Below, one piece after another: positions 1-5,133 of a stretch of DNA of 6,569 bases. The translations under genes and the position numbers were made by a program. The stretch lies in the NCBI GenBank assembly GCA_028817635.1, contig JAPPPH010000007.1:4497-11065 (forward strand). The letters are read 5' to 3'. The notes below the pieces were generated by a model. The model was not told the DNA's origin. It did no database searches and saw only the letters and a list, made by a program, of their open reading frames with translations. Source of the stretch: Verrucomicrobiales bacterium. Its GTDB lineage: Bacteria; Verrucomicrobiota; Verrucomicrobiia; Limisphaerales; UBA1096. The stretch's first letter is position 1, and every line of letters begins with the position of its first letter.

Positions 1-83
1 CGGGCATCCCCGCTGCCGACGTCCCCCGCCACCGCCGCCCCAACCAGCGGCAGGTAACCGTCTGCAGCCAACGCTTCCGGCAC
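1..83 (-). CDS. Possible 5' part of a divergent gene running off the left edge
   Basis: Read leftwards from a GTG at 83, this frame is open to the window edge and gives a plausible start, M(V)PEALAADGYLPLVG followed by a Gly/Ala/Asp-rich stretch. The codons are strongly G-rich in first position and G/C-rich in third position, as expected of real coding sequence in a GC-rich genome. The same frame extends back to a TTG at 101, inside a palindrome copy, and reaches an in-frame stop only further upstream. The family is not recognised. Two plus-strand frames are also open across this short stretch, so the call is tentative and only about 27 codons are visible. If real, the gene would share the 83-196 control region divergently with the esterase gene. 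Confidence 0.25.
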   Translation of the reverse strand, partial: MPEALAADGYLPLVGAAVAGDVGSGDA

Positions 84-92
84 GGGCCGAGT

Positions 93-143
93 CTTGGCCA
101 AGCGCTTGGCGGTTTGAAGCCAAAAACCAAGCGCTTGGCCAAG
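93..143. repeat. Perfect 17-bp inverted repeat with 17-nt loop, containing two CTTGGCCAAG copies
   Basis: The left arm, CTTGGCCAAGCGCTTGG (93-109), is the exact reverse complement of the right arm, CCAAGCGCTTGGCCAAG (127-143), with 17 nt between them. Each arm contains one CTTGGCCAAG palindrome (93-102 and 134-143) overlapping a second 12-bp palindrome, CCAAGCGCTTGG (98-109 and 127-138). The right-hand copy extends to the 14-mer CGCTTGGCCAAGCG (132-145). No T-run follows on either strand, so a standard intrinsic terminator is unlikely. The element lies 53 nt upstream of the esterase start and could be a folded leader, a protein-binding site or a BIME-like repeat pair; the sequence does not decide between these. 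Confidence 0.9.
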
Positions 144-196
144 CGTTCAATTGGCTTCCCAAGCTTGAAAAGATCGGTAAAATCCGCGCCACGCTC

Positions 197-1507
197 ATGG
201 GACGAATAGAAAAACGCCGCTTGGCCTTACCTGCGATACTCGCCGCTTGGCTGGTCATTTTATGCACAGCCACGCCGGTTTTTGGCGAAACCAAGCCGGG
301 CCGTTGGGACAAGGAAATCGAGGCCTTCCTCGAGGCGGATCGTGCAAAGGCGCCAAAGAAGAACCGCACGCTGTTCATCGGCAGCTCCAGCATCAAGCGC
401 TGGGAGACTCTGGAACAGGACTTCCGCTCGTCGGTTGGTACGGTGATCCGCCGCGGGTTTGGCGGAGCTGGAATTCAGGACGCCACTCGCTATGCAGACC
501 GGATCATCCTGCCGTACAAGCCAAGGCAGATTGTGTTATACGCCGGAGGGAATGAGATTCGAAGGGGGGCATCGCCAGAGGGCATCGCCACGTTCTTCGA
601 TGCGTTCGTTAAGAGGGTCTGTGCTGAATTGCCGCGGACACGCATCGCGTTTGTCTCCATCAAGCCAAGCCCCAAGCAGTGGGTCAACGCAGCAAAAATA
701 AAACAAGCCAACCAACTTGTCCGCGAGTATTGCGGCGACGATAAGCGGCTGGATTTCATCGACGTCTGGACACCGATGCTCGGAGCCGATGGCAAGCCGA
801 AGCCGGAGTTGTATGTTGCGGATCAATTGCACCTGAGTGCAGCCGGGTATGCGGTTTGGACGGCGGCCATCAAGCCAGTGCTTGCCGCGAATTCGCGAGC
901 CTACTACAGCAGCCCGGAACGATGGGAGAGCACCATCTCCGCATTCGAGGAGGCTGACAAAAAACAACCGCCTGCTCCCGGCGGGATCGTTTTCATCGGC
1001 AGCTCCAGTATCCGCGGGTGGAAAACGCTCAAGCAGGATTTCCCGGGGCATCCGGTGATCAATCGTGGATTCGGTGGGTCGGAGATCATTGATTCGATCC
1101 ATTTTGCCGATCGTATCGTGGTCCCGTATAAGCCAAGTCACGTGGTGCTCTATGCCGGTGACAACGACATGTCGCGCGGCAAAACCCCTGAGATGATCCT
1201 GGCACACTTCAAGCAATTCGTGGAAACGGTGAGCGAAAAACTGCCCGAGGCGCGGATTTCTTTCATCACCATCAAGCCAAGCCTTAGCCGCTGGAAATTG
1301 GCCGGTAAAATGAGCGAAGCCAACGGCATGGTGCGGGAGTTTTGCAAGACGAACGACCGGCTCGAGGTCATTGACATTTGGGAGCCGATGCTCGGGGAGG
1401 ACGGCAAGCCGAGGCGCGAGCTGTTTGTCGGTGACGGGCTGCATCTCAATGCCAAGGGCTACGCTCTCTGGACGAAAGTCGTCGCGCCGCACCTGGTCAG
1501 GCGCTGA
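197..1507 (+). CDS. Exported protein with two tandem SGNH/GDSL-type hydrolase domains
   Basis: This 436-residue protein has a Sec signal peptide: a basic start (MGRIEKRR), a hydrophobic core to about residue 28, and probable cleavage after V-F-G at 30. Two homologous domains follow (about 33-230 and 240-434), roughly half identical with only a 2-residue gap. Both keep all SGNH blocks. The nucleophile motif FIGSSSI lies at 60-66 and 266-272, with the second Ser the likely nucleophile. The block II Gly lies in RGFGG (86-90 and 290-294), the block III Asn in GGN (119) and GDN (323), and D-x-x-H at D209/H212 and D413/H416. Family members are esterases or carbohydrate deacetylases acting on exported or cell-wall substrates; the substrate here is unknown. 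ATG 197 is the first possible start in a frame open to the left edge, and no clear ribosome binding site precedes it. folE2 follows after 39 nt. Confidence 0.88.
   Translation: MGRIEKRRLALPAILAAWLVILCTATPVFGETKPGRWDKEIEAFLEADRAKAPKKNRTLFIGSSSIKRWETLEQDFRSSVGTVIRRGFGGAGIQDATRYADRIILPYKPRQIVLYAGGNEIRRGASPEGIATFFDAFVKRVCAELPRTRIAFVSIKPSPKQWVNAAKIKQANQLVREYCGDDKRLDFIDVWTPMLGADGKPKPELYVADQLHLSAAGYAVWTAAIKPVLAANSRAYYSSPERWESTISAFEEADKKQPPAPGGIVFIGSSSIRGWKTLKQDFPGHPVINRGFGGSEIIDSIHFADRIVVPYKPSHVVLYAGDNDMSRGKTPEMILAHFKQFVETVSEKLPEARISFITIKPSLSRWKLAGKMSEANGMVREFCKTNDRLEVIDIWEPMLGEDGKPRRELFVGDGLHLNAKGYALWTKVVAPHLVRR
218..226. repeat. Half copy of the palindrome (CGCTTGGCC)
   Basis: This 9-mer is the left half plus core of the repeated CGCTTGGCCAAGCG palindrome, with the right half not matching. 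It lies in the signal-peptide codons of the esterase gene. It may be a decayed copy or chance similarity. Confidence 0.35.
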
Positions 1508-1546
1508 TCGTTTCGCCGTTTGGCAAGGCGGCACGCTCTTGCTACG

Positions 1547-2365
1547 ATGACCGCGATGGCAAACGAGCCTTCAGCAACAGTCGCCGCGAATACCCCGCTT
1601 CACGACGAACAAAACACCCGGGACACCCGGGAACTGCCGATCGATAAGGTCGGGGTGCGTGGGCTGCGGTTCCCCATTCAGGTGCGCGACCGTGCTCATG
1701 CGGTGCAAAACACCATCGCCACCATCGGCATGTTCGTCGATCTGCCGATGGAGTTTAAGGGCACGCACATGAGCCGGTTTGTCGAGGTGCTCAACTCGCA
1801 CGGGGAGATGATCCACGTCGAGAATATCCCCGATCTGCTCTCCAGTATGCAGCAGCGGCTCAATTCCAACAACTCTCACCTCGAGATTGAATTTCCCTAT
1901 TTCATCACGAAGAAGGCACCGGTCACCGGGCGCGAGGGGCTGATGGATTACAACGTGCGTTTCGAGGCCAACGCCACCGGAACGGAGATTGATTTTGTCA
2001 TGACGCTGTGCGTACCGGTCGCGACGCTTTGCCCGTGCTCCAAGGCCATCAGCGAGTACGGCGCACACAATCAGCGCGGTGAGGTCACGGTGGCCATCCG
2101 CTCGTCGGCGACGGTGTGGATCGAGGACCTAATCGCGCTCGTCGAGGAGTCGGCCAGTTGCGAATTGTACTCGCTGCTCAAGCGGCCGGACGAAAAGGCC
2201 GTCACCGAGCGGGCGTACGAAAACCCGGTGTTCGTCGAGGATCTGGTTCGCAACATTGTCCTGCGGCTCAAGGCGCACGAGCACATCACATGGTACCGGG
2301 TTGAGGCGGAGAATTTCGAGAGCATCCACAACCACAATGCCTACGCCTGCATTGAGAAAAGCTGA
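1547..2365 (+). CDS. folE2: GTP cyclohydrolase FolE2 (type IB)
   Basis: FolE2 converts GTP to 7,8-dihydroneopterin triphosphate, the first step of tetrahydrofolate synthesis and also the entry to queuosine precursors. It is a cytosolic metalloenzyme of the tunnelling fold, unrelated in sequence to FolE. Numbered from ATG 1547 (272 residues), family motifs run in order: the VGVRGLRFPI start block (36-45), the metal/catalytic Cys motif CPCSK (162-166), AHNQR (173-177), the acidic block YENPVFVED (224-232) and the C-terminal ESIHNHNAYA (258-267). The Cys, His and Glu of these motifs correspond to the active-site ligands known for the family, and length is typical. The frame opens at TTG 1520, but the N-terminus is not conserved; ATG 1547 is preferred and ATG 1556 is also possible. 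None has a good Shine-Dalgarno sequence. The cytochrome gene starts 10 nt after the stop, suggesting co-transcription. FolE2 can replace zinc-dependent FolE when zinc is scarce in other bacteria; no Zur site was recognised here. Confidence 0.95.
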   Translation: MTAMANEPSATVAANTPLHDEQNTRDTRELPIDKVGVRGLRFPIQVRDRAHAVQNTIATIGMFVDLPMEFKGTHMSRFVEVLNSHGEMIHVENIPDLLSSMQQRLNSNNSHLEIEFPYFITKKAPVTGREGLMDYNVRFEANATGTEIDFVMTLCVPVATLCPCSKAISEYGAHNQRGEVTVAIRSSATVWIEDLIALVEESASCELYSLLKRPDEKAVTERAYENPVFVEDLVRNIVLRLKAHEHITWYRVEAENFESIHNHNAYACIEKS

Positions 2366-2375
2366 CGTCATCGGC

Positions 2376-3491
2376 ATGCAAATCGTCTCCAGCATTTTCC
2401 TAATCATCGCAGTTGGACTGGCCGCCGCTTGGCCAAGCGAAGCGACTGCCCAGACAAGTGTCCAACTGGAGGCGCTCAAGCGGCTGAAGAATCTCGATAT
2501 CGAGGCCAACCCGTCGCTCAAGAAAGTTGTCCTGAACATTCTTGAGGCGTCGAAGGGCAAGCCGGCGTTCGTGGAGATTGTCCGCGATTTCAAGCTCAAG
2601 GGGCATGAGGCGGAGTTGATTCGATTTGCTCAGGCGCAACCAAAGGATTCCACGGGAGTTGAGGCGATGCGTCTGGCTCTCACGAAACCAGGGCTGAAAC
2701 TCATCAGCGCCGCGATCACCGGCGACGATGCCAAGGCTGCCTTGGCCACCACCCAAGCCTTGGCCAACGCCCAATCGCCCAAGGGCGAACCGATCCTGTT
2801 GAACGCCGCCAAGCACGACAAAAAACCGCTCGCTCTGCGCGCGGCCGCGGTCAACGGCTTGGCCAAGTCTAAGACCGGCGCGGCTGCGCTCATCAAGGCT
2901 GCAAAGGCCGGGGAACTGGGGGGCGACCTTAACTTTACCGCCGGCAACGCCCTGCGCAGCGTTCGTTGGAAGGATATTAGTGAGGCTGCAGCCAAGCTCT
3001 TCCCCGCGCCACAGGGGCTTGGCCAAGCGCTGCCGCCTTTGGCCAAGCTGGTCACCATGAAGGGCGACATTGCCAACGGAGAGAAAGTTTTCTTCCGACC
3101 GCAGAGCACCTGCGCCACCTGCCATCAGGTCAACGGCAAGGGAATCGACTTTGGGCCCAAGCTTTCCGGTATCGGCACCAAGCTTGGCAAGGAGGCGTTG
3201 TACCTCTCCATCCTCGAGCCAAGCGCCGGCATTTCGTTTGGCTACGAGGCGTGGCTGCTCAAGTTGAAAAACGGTGGCGAGGCGCTAGGTGTCATCACCA
3301 GCAGCACAGACGCCGAGGTCACGCTCCGAGTGCCGGGAGGCATTTCGACCACGCACAAGACGGCCGACATCGAGAGCCGCACACAATTGCCCACCAGCAT
3401 CATGCCCCCCGGCCTGCAGGCCACGATGACCCCGCAGGAATTGGTGGACATGATCACCTATCTCGCCAGCCTCAAGCAGGCCAAGCCGTAG
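2376..3491 (+). CDS. Exported mono-haem cytochrome c with helical-repeat N-terminal region (PVC type)
   Basis: From ATG 2376 this is a 371-residue exported protein. The signal peptide MQIVSSIFLIIAVGLAAA ends near A-T-A/Q (25-26). Residues about 30-225 are Ala/Lys/Leu-rich and predicted helical, resembling HEAT-like repeats (for example PLALRAAAVNGLAK, 151-164). The C-terminal domain is a cytochrome c: C-A-T-C-H at 246-250 binds haem covalently, followed by GPKLSGIG (260-267) and a likely axial Met in PTSIMPPGL (Met 343), ending in the usual helix EELV-like segment PQELVDMITYLASL. This layout matches the Planctomycete/Verrucomicrobial haem-binding domain often joined to dehydrogenase or repeat modules; here no dehydrogenase domain is attached. 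It probably transfers electrons in the periplasm; the partner is unknown. An upstream in-frame ATG at 2337 would add 13 residues with Arg-Lys, giving a more usual signal n-region, but would overlap folE2 by 29 nt. The gene carries three complete palindrome copies and two 8-bp cores. Confidence 0.88.
   Translation: MQIVSSIFLIIAVGLAAAWPSEATAQTSVQLEALKRLKNLDIEANPSLKKVVLNILEASKGKPAFVEIVRDFKLKGHEAELIRFAQAQPKDSTGVEAMRLALTKPGLKLISAAITGDDAKAALATTQALANAQSPKGEPILLNAAKHDKKPLALRAAAVNGLAKSKTGAAALIKAAKAGELGGDLNFTAGNALRSVRWKDISEAAAKLFPAPQGLGQALPPLAKLVTMKGDIANGEKVFFRPQSTCATCHQVNGKGIDFGPKLSGIGTKLGKEALYLSILEPSAGISFGYEAWLLKLKNGGEALGVITSSTDAEVTLRVPGGISTTHKTADIESRTQLPTSIMPPGLQATMTPQELVDMITYLASLKQAKP
2428..2437. 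repeat. CTTGGCCAAG palindrome inside the cytochrome signal peptide
   Basis: This copy extends to the full 14-mer CGCTTGGCCAAGCG (2426-2439). It begins at the second codon position and encodes A-W-P-S just before the probable signal cleavage site, placing Trp and Pro at the end of the hydrophobic core. Confidence 0.85.
2731..2767. repeat. Cluster of degenerate palindrome half sites ending in TTGGCCAA
   Basis: CCAAGG (2731-2736) pairs across three bases with CCTTGG (2740-2745), and TTGGCCAA lies at 2760-2767 within CTTGGCCAA (2759-2767). Several forms of the CCAAG/CTTGG half site are packed into 37 nt of coding sequence in the Ala-rich helical region. The cluster may be decayed or growing copies of the repeat. 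Confidence 0.5.
2858..2867. repeat. CTTGGCCAAG palindrome, L-A-K reading frame
   Basis: This copy begins at the third codon position of the cytochrome gene and encodes G-L-A-K in the helical-repeat region. The matching flanks stop at 10 bp. Confidence 0.8.
3018..3027. repeat. CTTGGCCAAG palindrome, L-G-Q reading frame, with a second core 20 nt on
   Basis: This copy begins at the first codon position of the cytochrome gene and encodes L-G-Q in the linker before the haem domain. It extends to the 12-mer GCTTGGCCAAGC. A near copy, TTTGGCCAAG, follows at 3038-3047 and encodes L-A-K, so two differently framed copies lie 20 nt apart. Confidence 0.8.
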
Positions 3492-3510
3492 CTCAACCGC
3501 TTTACAAACC

Positions 3511-3532
3511 GGCAGCGCTTGGCCAAGCTGCC
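3511..3532 (+). repeat. Palindrome-centred hairpin directly before the hydrolase start codon
   Basis: GGCAGCGCTTGG (3511-3522) can pair with CCAAGCTGCC (3523-3532), giving about 10 bp with a 2-nt bulge in the left arm. CTTGGCCAAG (3518-3527) forms the centre. The right arm ends 3 nt before ATG 3536, where a ribosome binding site would lie, and no Shine-Dalgarno sequence is visible. The structure could modulate translation of the hydrolase or separate it from the cytochrome transcript. No T-run follows, so it is not a typical terminator. Confidence 0.7.
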
Positions 3533-3535
3533 GCT

Positions 3536-4414
3536 ATGCAAATCACTCGCTTGGCTCTGGCCGCATGCATCGGTTTTTCTGCCACCATGGCCCACTCCGC
3601 ACCCATCACGTTCAAGGCACGCTCGCAGGCGCTCTCCGCGACGAGCGGCGGCAAGTATCAGTCGGTCGAGGCCGACGTCACGTGGGAGGCCGGCAAAACC
3701 GCTGTCATCGTAGTCGACATGTGGGACGATCACTGGTGCCCCAACGCAGCCAAGCGCGTGGTCGAAATGGCCAAGCCGATGAATGCCGTCATCAAGCAGG
3801 CTCGCGAGAAAGGCATGCTAATCATCCACGCCCCCAGCTCGACGGTCGATTTTTACAAGGGCACACCAGCCCGCAAGCGCGCGCAGAACGCCCCCAGCGC
3901 CAAGCCGCCCAAGCCGCTCTCCAAGGACGTCCGCTGGGGAACCAACTGGTGTTGGCCGGACAAGTTTCGTGAGACCGAGCTGCCGATCGACGACACCGAC
4001 ATGGGCTGCGATTGCGAGGAGGAATTCCCCATCCGCGAGGCGTGGACGCGCCAGATCGACCTCATCGAGATCGACGATGAGCGCGACGCCATCACCGACA
4101 ACGGGCAGGAAACCTACAACCTGCTCGCGCAACACGGTGTTGAAAACGTCATCCTCATGGGGGTGCATCTGAACATGTGCGTCCTTGGCCGGCCGGTCGG
4201 CATCCGGCAGATGGTCAACATCGGCAAAAACGTCGTCCTCATGCGGGACATGACAGACACGATGTACAACCCGAAAAAGCGGCCGTTCGTCAGCCACTTC
4301 GAGGGCACCGATCTGGTGGTAAAACACGTCGAGAAATTCTGGTGCCCCTCCATCACCAGCACCGCTATCACCGGCGAGGCGCCGTTCCGGTTCAAGAACG
4401 ATCCGCGCAAATAA
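3536..4414 (+). CDS. Exported isochorismatase-like (cysteine hydrolase superfamily) protein
   Basis: The protein has 292 residues from ATG 3536. It starts with a Sec signal peptide, MQITRLALAACIGFSATMAHSA, probably cut near residue 21-22. An isochorismatase-like fold follows: first strand VIVVDMWDDHWC (57-68) with the conserved Asp 61; IIHAPSS (96-102); and the nucleophile strand VILMGVHLNMCVLGRP (205-220) with Cys 215. Members hydrolyse amides or vinyl ethers (nicotinamidase, isochorismatase, N-carbamoyl compounds) through an Asp-Lys-Cys triad. Where the Lys is expected this protein reads IEIDDERDAITDNG (177-190), with no Lys. A middle insert (about 105-165) is unusual and carries Cys at 139, 158 and 160. 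I recall similar planctomycete/verrucomicrobial proteins but cannot check. Upstream readings of the frame overlap the cytochrome gene and lack protein character, so the signal-peptide Met is preferred. Substrate unknown. Confidence 0.82.
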   Translation: MQITRLALAACIGFSATMAHSAPITFKARSQALSATSGGKYQSVEADVTWEAGKTAVIVVDMWDDHWCPNAAKRVVEMAKPMNAVIKQAREKGMLIIHAPSSTVDFYKGTPARKRAQNAPSAKPPKPLSKDVRWGTNWCWPDKFRETELPIDDTDMGCDCEEEFPIREAWTRQIDLIEIDDERDAITDNGQETYNLLAQHGVENVILMGVHLNMCVLGRPVGIRQMVNIGKNVVLMRDMTDTMYNPKKRPFVSHFEGTDLVVKHVEKFWCPSITSTAITGEAPFRFKNDPRK

Positions 4415-4473
4415 CGCCGAGTCCGTTATCATTCCGGGCTTGAAAACCAACCGGGGTTCGTTACGTTCGCGCC

Positions 4474-4490
4474 CGTTTCTCGCAGAAACG
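4474..4490 (+). promoter_or_regulatory. Small perfect hairpin in the EF-P leader
   Basis: CGTTTCT (4474-4480) and AGAAACG (4484-4490) form a 7-bp stem with a 3-nt loop, ending 11 nt before the EF-P start codon. There is no Shine-Dalgarno sequence between the hairpin and the ATG. It could affect mRNA stability or translation initiation, or be an inverted-repeat operator; no regulator is identified. Confidence 0.45.
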
Positions 4491-4501
4491 AAGAACTGAT
4501 C

Positions 4502-5065
4502 ATGCCTTCAGGAAACGATCTTCGAAAGGGAATGGCCATCAAGCACAAGGGCGAGGTGGCTGTCGTGTTGGAGTGTCAGCATCGCACGCCGGGCAACCTC
4601 CGGGCGTTCGTGCAGGCTACGCTCCGGAGTATTCGCACCGGTAAATCGTTTGATATCCGGTTGAGTTCTACCGAGAAAATCGAGGTCGTCCCGCTCGACC
4701 ATCGCAAGATGGAATACAGCTACCGCGACGGGGATGATTTTGTTTTCACCGACCCGGAGACCTACGAGCCGGTTACCATCACCCCCGATCTCGTTGGCGA
4801 GGCGGTCGATTACATGGTGGAAAACTGTCTCGTGGAAATTACCTTTATCGAGGAAAATCCCGCCGTGGTCGAGTTGCCCTCGAGTGTGGTGCTCACCGTG
4901 ACCGATGCTCCGGAAGGGGTGAAGGGTGACTCCACCACCAACGTAATGAAAACCATCACACTCGAGACTGGGAAAAAAATTCAGGCCCCTCTTTTCATCA
5001 AGAACGGCGAGCGGCTGAAGGTCGATACGCGCGAAGGCAAGTACATGGAGCGCGTCAACAAGTAG
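4502..5065 (+). CDS. efp: Elongation factor P
   Basis: EF-P binds between the ribosomal P and E sites and relieves stalling at polyproline stretches. The 187-residue protein has the normal three-domain length: an N-terminal KOW-like domain (about 1-65), a central OB domain (66-128, MEYSYRDGDDFVFTD and VGEAVDYMVEN) and a C-terminal OB domain (131-187) with the signature block T-N-V-M-K-T and a regular end, YMERVNK. The loop reaching the tRNA reads P-G-N-L-R-A-F (30-36); E. coli has P-G-K-G-Q-A-F, so the usual modified Lys is Asn 32 here, with Arg at 34. It does not match the Arg32 loop of the EarP-rhamnosylated type. ATG 4502 fits the family N-terminus. An 87-nt gap after the hydrolase may hold its own promoter; TTGAAA (4440-4445) and TATCAT (4427-4432) were seen but neither has a good partner. 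A strong terminator lies 25 nt after the stop. Confidence 0.96.
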   Translation: MPSGNDLRKGMAIKHKGEVAVVLECQHRTPGNLRAFVQATLRSIRTGKSFDIRLSSTEKIEVVPLDHRKMEYSYRDGDDFVFTDPETYEPVTITPDLVGEAVDYMVENCLVEITFIEENPAVVELPSSVVLTVTDAPEGVKGDSTTNVMKTITLETGKKIQAPLFIKNGERLKVDTREGKYMERVNK

Positions 5066-5090
5066 ACTTTTGAGGAATCGAATTTGGAAG

Positions 5091-5123
5091 ACACTCCGCT
5101 TGGCCAAGCGGGGTGTTTTTTTT
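5091..5123 (+). terminator. Intrinsic terminator of the EF-P transcript, built on the CTTGGCCAAG palindrome
   Basis: ACACTCCGCTTGG (5091-5103) pairs with CCAAGCGGGGTGT (5104-5116) over 13 positions with one T-G wobble; in practice the central GGCC forms the loop. Eight T residues follow (5116-5123). The CTTGGCCAAG copy occupies 5099-5108. On the minus strand no T-run follows the stem, so it should act mainly on the EF-P side of this convergent junction. Confidence 0.92.
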
Positions 5124-5133
5124 GACTGGCTTG

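Noticed and set aside
93..143. CRISPR array or integron-like repeat
   Set aside because: Repeat units are short palindromes at irregular distances over the whole window, without unique spacers of constant length or associated genes.
178..183. TAAAAT as a -10 box for the esterase gene
   Set aside because: It matches five of six bases, but no -35 box lies at suitable spacing (TTGAAA at 165-170 is only 7 nt away) and it would leave a very short leader.
2..196. N-terminal extension of the esterase, since its frame is open to the left edge
   Set aside because: There is no ATG, GTG or TTG in that frame before 197, the translation is Pro-rich and then follows the palindromes, and the signal peptide begins naturally at 197.
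536..1534. Long minus-strand open frame (332 codons) opposite the esterase gene
   Set aside because: It is a mirror of a strongly supported gene with a signal peptide and two SGNH domains; its translation shows no recognisable domain and its own repeats simply reflect the duplicated gene.
1508..1546. Terminator between the esterase and folE2
   Set aside because: Only a weak GCCG/CGGC pairing is visible and no T-run follows, so read-through is more likely.
2400..3125. Minus-strand open frame (241 codons) opposite the cytochrome gene
   Set aside because: It is the antisense of the Ala/Lys-rich helical region, where codon bias leaves the reverse frame open; no domain, start signal or neighbour supports it.
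3563..3568. Lipoprotein lipobox L-A-A-C in the hydrolase signal peptide
   Set aside because: The Cys is residue 11, leaving a hydrophobic stretch of only about five residues before it; the longer Sec signal ending near residue 21-22 fits better.
4427..4467. EF-P promoter from TATCAT (4427) or TTGAAA (4440) with TACGTT (4462)
   Set aside because: The first lacks a -35 box and the second has a poor -10 box; a promoter in the gap is likely but cannot be placed.
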